Positions 22,655-32,226 of a DNA stretch of 37,625 bases are shown here, piece by piece. The stretch is from Streptomyces sp. SDr-06 (lineage in GTDB: Bacteria > Actinomycetota > Actinomycetes > Streptomycetales > Streptomycetaceae). The stretch covers positions 1 to 37,625 of the forward strand of contig NZ_QOLA01000039.1 of assembly GCF_003324565.1 (NCBI RefSeq), read 5' to 3'. The notes under the pieces are model-generated. The model did not search any database. It saw only the letters and a list, made by a program, of their open reading frames with translations, and was not told the origin of the DNA. The number at the start of each line of letters is the position of its first letter. Position 1 is the first letter of the stretch. The position numbers and the translations under genes are program-made.

Positions 22655-23428
22655 GTGTCGGAGACGGTCACTGGGGCGGGCGAGAGCACCGACTGGCGGG
22701 GCTGGCAGGACAGCTGGGACCGGCAGCAGGAGTGGTACATGCCGGACCGCGAGGAGCGCTTCCGGGTCATGCTCGACATGGTCGAGGCCTGCGTCGGTCC
22801 CGCACCGCGCGTGCTCGACCTCGCGTGCGGTACGGGGAGTATTACGGACAGGCTCCTCAGGAGGTTCCCGGACGCGGTCAGCACGGGCGTGGACCTGGAC
22901 CCGGCCCTCCTCGCCATCGCCCGGGGCACCTTCGCCGGGGACGGGCGCGTCACCTTCGTGACCGCCGACCTCAAGGACCCGCACTGGGTCGAGGCGCTGC
23001 CGTACGACTCCTACGACGCGGTCCTCACCGCGACCGCCCTCCACTGGCTGCACAGCGGGCCGCTCACCGCGCTCTACGGACAGGTCGCCGGGCTCGTCCG
23101 CGACGGCGGCGTGTTCATGAACGCCGACCACATGATCGACCCCGCCACCCCGCGCATCAACGCCGCCGAGCGCGCCCAGCGGCACCGGCGGATGGACCGG
23201 GCCAAGGCGCAGGGCACGCTCGACTGGGCCGACTGGTGGGAGCTCGCCGCCGCGGACCCGGTGCTCGCGGAGCCGACGGCCCGGCGGTACGAGATCTACG
23301 GCGAGCACGCCGACGGCGACATGCCCTCGGCCGCCTGGCACGCCGACACCCTGCGCGCGGCCGGGCTCGCCGAGGCCCGCCCGGTGTGGGCCTCGCCCTC
23401 GGACACCCTGCTGCTCGCCCTCAAGTAG
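22655..23428 (+). CDS. SAM-dependent methyltransferase
   Basis: 257 aa from GTG 22655, six bases after AAGGAGGG; the open frame upstream (from 22589) is not supported by a ribosome binding site. Motif I is VLDLACGTGSITDRLL, with STGVDLDPALLAIA giving the acidic residue that binds the ribose. ALPYDSYDAVLTATALHWLH is motif II/III. The C-terminal half (MNADHMIDPATPRINAAERA) is an insert seen in trans-aconitate-type methyltransferases. The substrate is unknown. It is followed by a strong bidirectional terminator. Confidence 0.9.
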   Translation: MSETVTGAGESTDWRGWQDSWDRQQEWYMPDREERFRVMLDMVEACVGPAPRVLDLACGTGSITDRLLRRFPDAVSTGVDLDPALLAIARGTFAGDGRVTFVTADLKDPHWVEALPYDSYDAVLTATALHWLHSGPLTALYGQVAGLVRDGGVFMNADHMIDPATPRINAAERAQRHRRMDRAKAQGTLDWADWWELAAADPVLAEPTARRYEIYGEHADGDMPSAAWHADTLRAAGLAEARPVWASPSDTLLLALK

Positions 23429-23437
23429 CGCATGGGG

Positions 23438-23475
23438 AAGGGGGGTTACGGGCTCTTGCTCGTAACCCCCCTTTT
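23438..23475. terminator. Bidirectional intrinsic terminator
   Basis: GGGGGGTTACG (23440-23450) pairs perfectly with CGTAACCCCCC (23461-23471). With one G-T pair the stem continues to a TCTT loop. TTTT follows on the plus strand and AA precedes on the other side, so it can end both the methyltransferase and the ABC operon. Confidence 0.9.
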
Positions 23476-23488
23476 CGCGCACCGCGAG

Positions 23489-24256
23489 TTACAGCACCTT
23501 CGACAGGAACGACTTCGTCCGGTCGTGCTGAGGGTTCGTCAGAACATCGCGCGGGTTGCCCGCTTCGACCACCACGCCGTCGTCCATGAAGACCAGCGAG
23601 TCGCCGACCTCGCGCGCGAAGCCCATCTCGTGGGTGACCACGATCATCGTCATGCCGTCCTCGGCGAGGCCCCGCATGACGTCCAGGACGTCACCCACCA
23701 GCTCGGGGTCGAGCGCCGAGGTCGGCTCGTCGAAGAGCATCAGCTTCGGCTGCATCGCCAGCGCCCGGGCGATCGCCACGCGCTGCTGCTGGCCGCCGGA
23801 GAGCTGCGAGGGGTAGTTGCCCGCCTTGTCGGCCAGGCCGACCCGGTCGAGCAGCTTCAGCGCCCGCTCGCGGGCCACCGCCTTCGGCTCCCGCTTGACC
23901 TGGACCGGCGCCTCCATGACGTTCTCCACGGCCGTCATGTGCGGGAACAGGTTGAAGCGCTGGAAGACCATGCCGATGTCCCGGCGCTTCAGGGCGACTT
24001 CGCTGTCCTTGAGCTCGTACAGCTTGTCCCCCTTCTGCCGGTACCCGACCAGGTCGCCGTCGACGTAGAGACGCCCGGCGTTGATCTGCTCCAGGTGGTT
24101 GATGCAGCGAAGGAAGGTCGACTTGCCGGAGCCGGACGGGCCGATCAGGCAGAACACCTCGCCCTCGGCCACCTCCAGGTCGATGCCCTTGAGGATGTGG
24201 GCGGGGCCGAACGACTTGTGGACGCCCTCCGCCTTGACCATCGGTTGTGCAGTCAT
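23489..24256 (-). CDS. gluA: Glutamate/polar amino acid ABC transporter ATPase
   Basis: 255 aa from ATG 24256. It has the full nucleotide-binding domain: Walker A GPSGSGKST (about residues 38-46), the Q-loop in MVFQRFNLFPHMTAVENV, the ABC signature LSGGQQQR, Walker B KLMLFDEPTSALDPE and the switch His in VVTHEMGFA. It drives uptake of polar amino acids, most likely glutamate or glutamine, with the permease and binding protein just upstream. The LFPHMT Q-loop context is the polar-amino-acid (PAAT) type. The start lies 4 bp after the permease stop. It is the last gene of the operon and is ended by the terminator at 23438-23475. The symbol follows the usual actinobacterial name. Confidence 0.93.
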   Translation of the reverse strand: MTAQPMVKAEGVHKSFGPAHILKGIDLEVAEGEVFCLIGPSGSGKSTFLRCINHLEQINAGRLYVDGDLVGYRQKGDKLYELKDSEVALKRRDIGMVFQRFNLFPHMTAVENVMEAPVQVKREPKAVARERALKLLDRVGLADKAGNYPSQLSGGQQQRVAIARALAMQPKLMLFDEPTSALDPELVGDVLDVMRGLAEDGMTMIVVTHEMGFAREVGDSLVFMDDGVVVEAGNPRDVLTNPQHDRTKSFLSKVL

Positions 24257-24260
24257 GGGG

Positions 24261-25196
24261 TCACCGCCGCCACTGGGAGAGGGAGAGCAGGTTCGACTTG
24301 ATGCGCTCCAGCGGCGTGGGCGGCAGGGCGCGCAGCGAACCTCGTGCGAAACGGCGCTCCAGGTAGTACTGGCCGACGCTGAACACACTGGTCAGGGCCA
24401 GGTACCAGAGCGAGGCCAGGAAGAGCATCTCCATCACCGCGAACGAGGTCGCGGCGACGTCCTGGGCGCTGCGCAGCAGGTCCTGGTACTGGACCGCGAC
24501 GACCAGCGACGAGGTCTTCAGCATGTTGATGAACTCGTTGCCCGTCGGCGGGATGATCACCCGCATCGACTGGGGGAGCACCACGCGGCGCATGGTCTGC
24601 GTCTGGGTCATGCCGAGCGCGTGCGCGGCCTCGGTCTGGCCCTCGTCCACCGACTGGATGCCGGCCCGGACGATCTCCGCCATGTACGCGCCCTCGTTCA
24701 GGCCGAGGCCGAGGAGGGCCGCGAGGAACGGCGTCATGACCGCGGTCATGTAGTCCTTGTAGAACCCGAGGTTCAGGATCGGGAAGATCAGCGCCAGGTT
24801 GAACCAGATCAGCAGCTGCACATAGACCGGGGTGCCGCGGAAGAACCAGATGTACAGCCAGGCGACGGAGCTGGTCACCGGGTTCTTCGAGAGCCGCATC
24901 ACGGCGAACAGCACACCGAGCACCAGGCCCACGGCCATGGAGACGACGCTGATGAGCACGGTGTGCCACAGGCCGGTCAGGATGCTGGAGTCGAACAGCT
25001 TGTCCGTGACGGTCGCCCAGCGCACATTGCCCTGGGCGAACGCGTACCCGAGGGCGCCGAGCACGGCGACGACGAGGACGGCACTGACCCAGCGGCCGTA
25101 GTGGCGGACCGGGATGGCACGGATGATGTCCGGGGGGACCTGCTCCGGGGCGGCGTCCGCCGGACCGGAGGGGGTCTTGTCGAGCTTGTCAGTCAC
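24261..25196 (-). CDS. Glutamate/polar amino acid ABC permease
   Basis: 311 aa with a cytosolic N-terminal tail (about residues 1-35, Pro-rich). Membrane helices lie at about 36-54, 76-100, 110-135, 150-165 and 235-262. The permease EAA loop that contacts the ATPase is EAAHALGMTQTQTMRRVVLP (about 188-207). A single permease gene is present, so it must work as a homodimer, unlike the gluCD pair of Corynebacterium. It is followed closely by the ATPase and preceded by the binding-protein gene, all on the minus strand. Confidence 0.92.
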   Translation of the reverse strand: MTDKLDKTPSGPADAAPEQVPPDIIRAIPVRHYGRWVSAVLVVAVLGALGYAFAQGNVRWATVTDKLFDSSILTGLWHTVLISVVSMAVGLVLGVLFAVMRLSKNPVTSSVAWLYIWFFRGTPVYVQLLIWFNLALIFPILNLGFYKDYMTAVMTPFLAALLGLGLNEGAYMAEIVRAGIQSVDEGQTEAAHALGMTQTQTMRRVVLPQSMRVIIPPTGNEFINMLKTSSLVVAVQYQDLLRSAQDVAATSFAVMEMLFLASLWYLALTSVFSVGQYYLERRFARGSLRALPPTPLERIKSNLLSLSQWRR

Positions 25197-25223
25197 AGCG
25201 ACTGCCCTTCAGTGGTGCGGGGG

Positions 25224-26186
25224 TCAGGAGCCGCCGTTGATGGCTGCCTTGGTGACGGCGCCCTGCGCGCCGCCCCACTTGTCGATGGCCGCCTTGTACG
25301 TACCGTCCTTGATGATCGCGTCCAGCGCCTGGGACAGGGCGTCGCGCAGCTGGGAGTTCTTCTTGTCCACCGCGATGCCGAACGGGCCCGCGTCCGAGGG
25401 GTTGGCGACCGACTCGAAGTCGGCGCCGCCGCCCGCGGTCTTCGCGATGTACGCGGCGACCGGGGAGTCGTTGAGGTCGGCGACCGCGCCGCCGGCCTTG
25501 ACGCGGGTCTGCGCCTCGGCGTCGGTGGCGAACGCCTCGAAGGTCAGCTCGCCCTTGCCGCCCGACTTGCACTTGGCGGCGAGGTCCTTGGCGGCCTGCT
25601 CGTAGGTGGTGCCGCGCTGCACGGCGATCTTCTTGCCGCACAGGTCGTCGGTGGACTTGATGCCCTCCGGGTTGCCCTTCTTGACCAGGATGCCGGTGCT
25701 CGCGGTGTAGTAGTCGACGAAGTCGACGCCCGTACCGGTCTTCTTGCCGTCCTTGTCGAGGCCCTCCTGGCGGGCCTTCGTGTCGCTCACCGAGGACATG
25801 ACCGCGTCGTAGCGGCCGGTCGGCAGCGCACCGAGCAGGGTGTCGAAGGTGCCGCTGGTGAACTCGAACTTCACGCCGAGCTGCTTGCCCAGGGCGGCGG
25901 CGATGTCGGGGTCGATGCCGACGATGCTCTCGCCCTGCTTGAACTCCATGGGAGCGTAGGTGGCGTCCGTCCCGACCTTGATGACGCCGGCCTTCTGGAT
26001 GTTCGCGGGCAGCTTGGAGAAGAGCGGGGCGGACTTCGAGGCCCCGCCCGAGGACTCGGGGGCCGAGCCCTTCTTCGTCTGGTCACCGCAGCCGGTGACC
26101 AGCAGGGCGCCCGCGACCGCGATCGCGCCGACCGCGGCAATCCGGGACTTGGAGGCGGTCGTACGGCGGGTGGTGCTTGCGGTCAT
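25224..26186 (-). CDS. Amino acid ABC transporter substrate-binding lipoprotein
   Basis: 320 aa from ATG 26186, after GGAGGA. It has a lipoprotein signal with the basic start MTASTTRRTTASKSR, a hydrophobic core and the lipobox LVTGC at Cys33. The mature part is a type F periplasmic-binding fold: VIKVGTDATYAPMEFKQGE, IVGIDPDIAAALGKQLGVK, and the arginine-ring ligand site implied by LPTGRYDAVMSSVSDTKARQ. It captures a polar amino acid outside the membrane and hands it to the permease. It is the first gene of the operon, so regulation acts in the 617-bp region before it. The open frame upstream of 26186 is not coding. Confidence 0.93.
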   Translation of the reverse strand: MTASTTRRTTASKSRIAAVGAIAVAGALLVTGCGDQTKKGSAPESSGGASKSAPLFSKLPANIQKAGVIKVGTDATYAPMEFKQGESIVGIDPDIAAALGKQLGVKFEFTSGTFDTLLGALPTGRYDAVMSSVSDTKARQEGLDKDGKKTGTGVDFVDYYTASTGILVKKGNPEGIKSTDDLCGKKIAVQRGTTYEQAAKDLAAKCKSGGKGELTFEAFATDAEAQTRVKAGGAVADLNDSPVAAYIAKTAGGGADFESVANPSDAGPFGIAVDKKNSQLRDALSQALDAIIKDGTYKAAIDKWGGAQGAVTKAAINGGS

Positions 26187-26803
26187 GGTCGGGTTCCTCC
26201 GGCAGATGTTGAGTGGAGTGGCCATGGAGTGCGTACGAATCGACGACGCACAGGTCCTGGGCGGTGGTCGTGCACGCATCCTCGGGTGTCGCGACCGCGG
26301 TGTGAACCGCGTGTGAAGTCGCATCTTGCCATTCGGACCCCGGAAATCAGGGTCGCAGCCATGTCAAAATCGGATAACGGGTCACCCCCCGAACCCCAAC
26401 AGGCCCGTACGCCAAGGGCCGACTGGCCGGACCATGTGCGGGCAGCGTCCGCGAGGGCCGCAGATCCTCCGGTTCATCTCGCGTTGTGGACGCGTTTCAT
26501 GCCGCATGAGCGACTTGTCGTGACATCGCACCAGGAGTCGTGTCACGGTACGGAGGCCGCTTGCGACGGGGTGTCCACGCTGGGCCAATATGGACTCGTC
26601 GGCGGACGTCTTTGTCCGGTAAGAAGGATCCTTACACCCCTCATCCGGGGCTCAGGGCGCGTGTGCGGCGCGCCCGCGCGTACGTACCTCCTCCCCGCGG
26701 GGCGGGCCAACCGCCCTCAGCGGGGCACGTACGCGGGTCCGCCCACCCCTCCTCAACAAGGAGTGGCCACCCTCAACTGATGAAGACTTAAGGGGTCAAC
26801 ACA
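26187..26803. other. 617-bp control region between ABC operon and malic enzyme
   Basis: It has no gene. It must hold the leftward promoter of the ABC operon and the rightward promoter of the malic enzyme. Visible structure: the palindrome AAGGATCCTT (26624-26633), flanked so that GTAAG and CTTAC also pair, and CTCCT/AGGAG arms near 26747-26763 close to the malic enzyme start. The long plus-strand open frame through here has no start signals or family likeness. Confidence 0.6.
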
Positions 26804-28012
<1,209 letters not shown>

Positions 28013-28038
28013 GCACGTTCCGGGCATGCGCCCGCGGA

Positions 28039-28079
28039 GCCGTGCCGGGCCCTCCTCCGGGGGCGCCCGGCACGGCTTT
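28039..28079 (+). terminator. Intrinsic terminator after malic enzyme
   Basis: GCCGTGCCGGGC (28039-28050) and GCCCGGCACGGC (28065-28076) pair perfectly, with TTT following at 28077-28079. Confidence 0.85.
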
Positions 28080-28157
28080 CGCCGTTCTCGCGGCGTGCGG
28101 GGCGTCACAGCCGTGGGAGGTTCCGGCGGCCGGGCCGCGCGCCCTATCGTCAGGGCC

Positions 28158-29123
28158 ATGTTCGCCGCCTACGCCGCCCGCATCGACCGTGACCAGCCGC
28201 TCAGCGGCCTTGAGTTGGGGGAGCGACCGGCCCCCGAGGTACGCCCCGGCTGGACCCTCGTCGACGTACGGGCCGCCTCCCTCAACCACCACGACGTCTG
28301 GTCGCTGCGCGGCGTCGGGCTCACCGAGGACAAGCTGCCGATGATCCTCGGCTGCGACGCGGCGGGGGTCGACCAGGACGGCAACGAGGTGGTCCTGCAC
28401 TCGGTGATCGGCCAGACCGGTCACGGCGTCGGCCCCGCGGAGGGCCGCTCGATCCTCACCGAGAAATACCAGGGCACCTTCGCCGAGCAGGTCGCCGTGC
28501 CCACCTGGAACGTGCTGCCCAAGCCGAAGGAGCTGAGCTTCGCGGAGGCGGCCTGCATGCCGACCGCCTGGCTCACGGCGTATCGGATGCTGTTCACCAA
28601 CGCCGGGGTGCGGCCCGGGGATTCGGTGCTGGTGCAGGGCGCGGGCGGGGGCGTGGCCACCGCCGCGATCGTGCTGGGCAAGGCGGCGGGCCTGCGGGTC
28701 TTCGCCACCAGCCGCGACGAGCACAAGCGCGAGCGGGCCGTGGAGCTGGGCGCCGTCGACGCGTTCGAGCCGGGTGCGCGGCTGCCGCAGCGGGTCGACG
28801 CGGTGATCGAGACGGTGGGCGCCGCGACCTGGTCCCACTCGGTCAAGTCCCTGCGCCCCGGCGGCACTCTGGTCATCTCGGGCGCCACCAGCGGCGACCG
28901 CCCCGTGCACGCCGAGCTGACCCGCATCTTCTTCCTGGAGCTCAAGGTCGTGGGATCGACGATGGGCACGAAGGACGAGCTGGAGGACCTGCTGGCGTTC
29001 TGCTCGGCGACGGGCGTACGCCCCGTCATCGACGAGGTGCTCCCGCTGGACCGGGCCCGCGAGGGCTTCGAGAAGGTGGCGTCGGGCGACCTGTTCGGCA
29101 AGGTGGTCCTGACCACCCTCTGA
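28158..29123 (+). CDS. MDR-type zinc-binding/quinone dehydrogenase
   Basis: 321 aa from ATG 28158. It is a medium-chain dehydrogenase/reductase: an N-terminal GroES-like domain (VDVRAASLNHHDVWSLRGVG, MILGCDAAGVD), then the Rossmann domain with VLVQGAGGGVATAAIVLGKA, VFATSRDEHKRERA as the NADPH-type Arg/Ser site, and GGTLVISGATSG. The structural-zinc cysteine cluster is missing and the catalytic zinc ligands are incomplete, so it is likely a zinc-free quinone- or enone-reductase type despite the common family name. The substrate is unknown. It follows the malic enzyme but is separated from it by a terminator. Confidence 0.9.
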   Translation: MFAAYAARIDRDQPLSGLELGERPAPEVRPGWTLVDVRAASLNHHDVWSLRGVGLTEDKLPMILGCDAAGVDQDGNEVVLHSVIGQTGHGVGPAEGRSILTEKYQGTFAEQVAVPTWNVLPKPKELSFAEAACMPTAWLTAYRMLFTNAGVRPGDSVLVQGAGGGVATAAIVLGKAAGLRVFATSRDEHKRERAVELGAVDAFEPGARLPQRVDAVIETVGAATWSHSVKSLRPGGTLVISGATSGDRPVHAELTRIFFLELKVVGSTMGTKDELEDLLAFCSATGVRPVIDEVLPLDRAREGFEKVASGDLFGKVVLTTL

Positions 29124-29198
29124 CCTGGGGTCGGTGGCCTGTGGCCGCGGTTTCGCGTGGACGACTGCGCGGGCCGCGGCCTTTCTGTGGGAAAGGGT

Positions 29199-29243
29199 GT
29201 CAACTTGGGTTGACGTCCACTCTGGTGTCAATGTACGTTGACA
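29199..29243 (+). promoter_or_regulatory. Twin palindromic operators and leaderless promoter
   Basis: GTCAACTTGGGTTGAC (29199-29214) and TGTCAATGTACGTTGACA (29226-29243) are perfect palindromes apart from their centres and share TCAAC/GTTGA half-sites, with centres 28 bp apart. TTGACG (29210-29215) and TACGTT (29234-29239) act as -35 and -10, which places transcription start at about the ATG at 29247. Both palindromes therefore overlap the promoter. Confidence 0.7.
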
Positions 29244-29246
29244 GGT

Positions 29247-29456
29247 ATGACCGAGGCAACCGATCTCGCCGCACGAGCCGGCGACCGCGACCCGAGGGTC
29301 GGACTGCGAGCCGTCGCCGCGTTGCGCCGGCTCCTGGAACAGCTCGAATCCGTACAGGTACGAAGCGCCCGCAACCAGGGCTGGTCATGGCAGGAGATCG
29401 CCGCCGAGCTCGGGGTGAGCCGTCAGGCCGTCCACAAGAAGCACGGGAGGACTTGA
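29247..29456 (+). CDS. Small HTH DNA-binding protein
   Basis: 69 aa. It is nearly all one helix-turn-helix: RNQGWSWQEIAAELGVSRQA (about residues 45-64) has the classic turn and is followed by VHKKHGRT. The N-terminal helix LRAVAALRRLLEQLESVQVR may dimerize. No ribosome binding site precedes ATG 29247, and the predicted transcript begins there, so it is likely leaderless. The stop overlaps the start of the Clp-N gene (TGATG), giving coupling. It probably represses its own operon via the two palindromes. Confidence 0.88.
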   Translation: MTEATDLAARAGDRDPRVGLRAVAALRRLLEQLESVQVRSARNQGWSWQEIAAELGVSRQAVHKKHGRT

Positions 29457-30001
29457 TGTTCGAGCGATTCACGGCGAACGCCCGTGGGGTGGTGACCGGC
29501 GCGGTCGAGCACGCCACGCGTGCGGGGTCCCCGGTGGTGACCGAGGAGCACCTGCTCCTCGCCCTCCTCGACCGCGAGGGTACGAAGGCGGCCTTCGCGC
29601 TCGCCTCCCTCGGCGTCAGCGACCGGCGCGCCGAGGTCACCGAGGCGCTGGCCGCCGCGCGCCGCAGGGGTGGCATGTCCAAGGCGGACGAGGACGCGCT
29701 GGCGGGGCTCGGCATCAGCGTCGAGGAGATCGTCGCGCGCACGGAGGAGGCCCACGGTCCGGGCGCGCTGTCCGGCGCGGAGCCGGGCAGGGCGTGGCCC
29801 TCGGGCCGCCCTTCCTTCACGAAGGGCTCCAGGAAGGTCCTGGAGGAGTCGCTGAGGATGGCCGTGGCCCGCAAGCAGAAGTACATCGGCGACGAGCATC
29901 TGCTGTTGGCGCTCACCGCGATGCCGGGGGTGGTGGGGGAGGTTCTCGCGGAGTGCGGGGGGACGTATGGGGGTGTGGAGCGGGTGTTGTTCGGGGCGTG
30001 A
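29456..30001 (+). CDS. Stand-alone Clp N-terminal-domain protein
   Basis: 181 aa; ATG 29456 with GGGAGG upstream. It has two copies of the Clp repeat: FTANARGVVTGAVEHATRAG with VVTEEHLLLALLDREGTKAA (about residues 5-50), and FTKGSRKVLEESLRMAVARK with KYIGDEHLLLALTAMPGVVG (about 120-165). There is no AAA+ ATPase module. In ClpC/ClpB these domains bind substrates and adaptors such as McsB or phospho-arginine proteins. A free version may act as a decoy or adaptor for the Clp protease. Coupling with an HTH repressor suggests a stress-regulated unit. Confidence 0.9.
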   Translation: MFERFTANARGVVTGAVEHATRAGSPVVTEEHLLLALLDREGTKAAFALASLGVSDRRAEVTEALAAARRRGGMSKADEDALAGLGISVEEIVARTEEAHGPGALSGAEPGRAWPSGRPSFTKGSRKVLEESLRMAVARKQKYIGDEHLLLALTAMPGVVGEVLAECGGTYGGVERVLFGA

Positions 30002-30101
30002 GCGGCTTTTGCCCACCCGCCCGCCCGTGCCGCGGGGTTGGCGGGGCTGGGCCCCGCCTTCCCCGGCTCCGCAGGGGGTTCGGATTCCGCTGCGGGTCCG
30101 C

Positions 30102-30135
30102 TGTGGCTGGTCGCGCAGTTCCCCGCGCCCCTGGG
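30102..30135. repeat. Streptomyces interspersed intergenic repeat
   Basis: TGTGGCTGGTCGCGCAGTTC followed by CCCGCGCCCCTGGG is a sequence I recall from many Streptomyces intergenic regions. It sits in the 196-bp gap between two convergent genes and has short GCGC arms. The function is unknown. Confidence 0.55.
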
Positions 30136-30197
30136 TGGGTGTGGTGGTGCCGGGTTGTAGATGCTCTGTCCCCTGGCGCCTTCGGGGGCGGGGTTGG

Positions 30198-31217
30198 TCA
30201 GGGTTTGGGGGGGTGGAGGGTTGTGGCGATGTGGGTGGCCGCTGTTGCCAAGTGGCGGCGGACCTCCTGGAGTTGGGAGGCCGTCACGCCGTGGTCCCTG
30301 GCCGCGTCCCGGATGTCGTCCCGGAAGCGGTCGAGCAGGCGGTCGAGGTCGCGCGCGGGGTTGTCGGACGGCTCCTCCCGCGCCCACTCCGGTTCCGGCT
30401 TGCCCAGGTCCACCCGCTCGACCTCGACCTCCGTCTCGGGCGCGGGCGCGGGCGGCTGGCCGAAGCCGAAGCGGCCCAGCTCCTTGGTGATCTCCGCGAG
30501 GCCCTCGCGCACCCCCGTCGGCCAGTCGCCCCGGGCGAAGTGCTCCTGCACCTGGCGCTGCACGTCACGGGCGACCCGCTGCATCTCCTCGCGCGCCTTC
30601 TCCTGGGCCTCCTTGGCCTGGCGGCGGGCCTGCTGGGCCTCGTCGCGGGCCCGGCGGGACTCGTCCTTCGCCCGCCGCGCCTGCTCCTTCCACTCCTGCT
30701 TGGCCCGCTTGAACTCGTCCTTCGCCTGCTGCCAGGCCTCGCGGTCGCCCCAGGCCCCGTCGAAGAAGTCGGAGGCCTCGGGGAACCCCTTCCGGGCGCC
30801 CCGGGCCCCGGCCGCGGACGCCTGCCCCGTACGCGCTTCGCGGGCCGCCCGGCGCATGTCGTCGCGGAGGCTGCCCGCCGCACCGCGTACGTCGTCGCGG
30901 ATCTCGGCGGCGAGTTCGGAGACGGACTCGCGGATCTCCAGCTCCAGATCGGCGAGTTCACCGCCCCGGCCCGCCAACTCCGCGCGGCCCGCGTCGGTGA
31001 TCGAGTACACCTTGCGGCCGCCCTCGGTGGTGTGCGTGACGAGCCCCTCGGCCTCCAGCTTGGCGAGCCGCGGGTAGACGGTGCCCGCGCTGGGCGCGTA
31101 CAGCCCCTGGAAGCGCTCTTCGAGGAGGCGGATCACCTCGTACCCGTGGCGCGGCGCCTCGTCGAGGAGCTTGAGGAGGTAGAGGCGGAGGCGGCCGTGG
31201 GCGAAGACGGGGGGCAT
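30198..31217 (-). CDS. PadR-family regulator with long coiled-coil tail
   Basis: 339 aa from ATG 31217. The PadR winged helix covers about residues 1-85 (HGRLRLYLLKLLDEAPRHGY, LYAPSAGTVYPRLAKLEAEG, EGGRKVYSITDAGRAEL). The following 90-130 is helical. Residues about 155-225 are a Lys/Arg/Glu/Ala-rich coiled coil (KDEFKRAKQEWKEQARRAKD, EAQQARRQAKEAQEKAREEM). The end is helical again (DLDRLLDRFRDDIRDAARDH). The tail is much longer than in ordinary PadR proteins. It is the second gene of an operon with the DUF4097 gene, one base after its stop. It presumably represses the operon via the inverted repeat at 32227-32254. Confidence 0.9.
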   Translation of the reverse strand: MPPVFAHGRLRLYLLKLLDEAPRHGYEVIRLLEERFQGLYAPSAGTVYPRLAKLEAEGLVTHTTEGGRKVYSITDAGRAELAGRGGELADLELEIRESVSELAAEIRDDVRGAAGSLRDDMRRAAREARTGQASAAGARGARKGFPEASDFFDGAWGDREAWQQAKDEFKRAKQEWKEQARRAKDESRRARDEAQQARRQAKEAQEKAREEMQRVARDVQRQVQEHFARGDWPTGVREGLAEITKELGRFGFGQPPAPAPETEVEVERVDLGKPEPEWAREEPSDNPARDLDRLLDRFRDDIRDAARDHGVTASQLQEVRRHLATAATHIATTLHPPKP

Positions 31218-31218
31218 G

Positions 31219-32181
31219 TCAGAGCACCTTCTTGGTCGAGCCGGCCGAGCCGGACTGGTCGTCGGCGGGGGAGGAGGCACCCTCGGGCGCCGGGCCCCCG
31301 GAAGCCGCGTCACCGGCAGGCGGGTTTTCGCCAGGTGCGTCCTCGAACGGGGGCTCCTCGTCCGCGGGCCTGCGCAGGAGCGCGATCGAGCCGGAGACCG
31401 TGGTCGCCCTGAGCGTGCCGTTGCCCGCCCCCAGTGTGCCGGTGATCTTCTTCGTGCCCCAATTCCCGCTGATCCGCAGGTCCTCGAAGGCGTTGGAGAC
31501 GGCCCCGCTGGCGGTGTTGGCCTCGACCCGCGCGTCGGCCGGGTGCGGCAGCCGGATCGCGACCTCGCCCGAGACCGTGGTCAGCCGGATGTCGGTGGCC
31601 CTGGCCGTGGGGTCCAGGTCGAGCAGCATGTCGCCGCTCACTGACTCGGCCGCCACGCGGCCCCCGGCCCCCTCGATGACGGTCAGGTCGCCGGAGACCG
31701 ACTTGAAGCGCAGCTCGCCGGTGACCGCCTGCGCCTCCAGGTTCCCGGTGACGCTCTCGGCGCGGACCGGCCCGGCGAGCTTGACCAGGGTGGTGTCGCC
31801 GCTGACGCCGCGCACCTCGGTACGCCCCCGGATCCCCGAGACCACCGCCCCCGCGCCGACCATGCCGACCTCGACGTCCGCGCCCGCCGGTACCGCGAGC
31901 GAGACCACCGCGCTGCGGTTCCAGCCCTGGGGGTCGAGCCATTTGAGGAAGCCGCGCCAGGGCAGGTCCTCGTAGCCGATGGTGAGCGTGGCCCCGTCCC
32001 GCGTCACGATCAGCGGCGGCCCCTCGACCGAGGAGACCTCCAGGCGCGCGGAACTTTCCTCGGTCCCCACCACGTTCACTGTTCCGTTGACGACGCGCAC
32101 TTGGAGCTTGGTCACCGGCTCGTCGGCATCGTCGAAGGTGAGCTTCCGCGAGTCGGGCACGGCCCACGTGGACTCGGACAT
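31219..32181 (-). CDS. DUF4097 beta-strand repeat protein
   Basis: 320 aa. From about residue 20 to 265 it shows regular short beta repeats of the DUF4097/DUF2154 type (GIRGRTEVRGVSGDTTLVKL, SVTGNLEAQAVTGELRFKSV, TVSGEVAIRLPHPADARVEA), predicted to form a right-handed beta helix. The C-terminal 55 residues are Pro/Glu/Gly-rich and disordered. There is no signal peptide, so it is cytosolic or cytosol-facing. PadR plus DUF4097 pairs are common in actinobacteria and are linked to envelope stress; the mechanism is unproven. It is the first gene of the operon. Confidence 0.9.
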   Translation of the reverse strand: MSESTWAVPDSRKLTFDDADEPVTKLQVRVVNGTVNVVGTEESSARLEVSSVEGPPLIVTRDGATLTIGYEDLPWRGFLKWLDPQGWNRSAVVSLAVPAGADVEVGMVGAGAVVSGIRGRTEVRGVSGDTTLVKLAGPVRAESVTGNLEAQAVTGELRFKSVSGDLTVIEGAGGRVAAESVSGDMLLDLDPTARATDIRLTTVSGEVAIRLPHPADARVEANTASGAVSNAFEDLRISGNWGTKKITGTLGAGNGTLRATTVSGSIALLRRPADEEPPFEDAPGENPPAGDAASGGPAPEGASSPADDQSGSAGSTKKVL

Positions 32182-32226
32182 GTGCTGACCTCCTGGGCGC
32201 TGGGAGTGGGTACGGCGAGACGCAAC

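Noticed and set aside
24081..26780. 899-codon open frame on the plus strand
   Set aside because: It is antisense to the three ABC transporter genes, has Arg/Asp/Gly-rich shadow composition, and no ribosome binding site or family motif.
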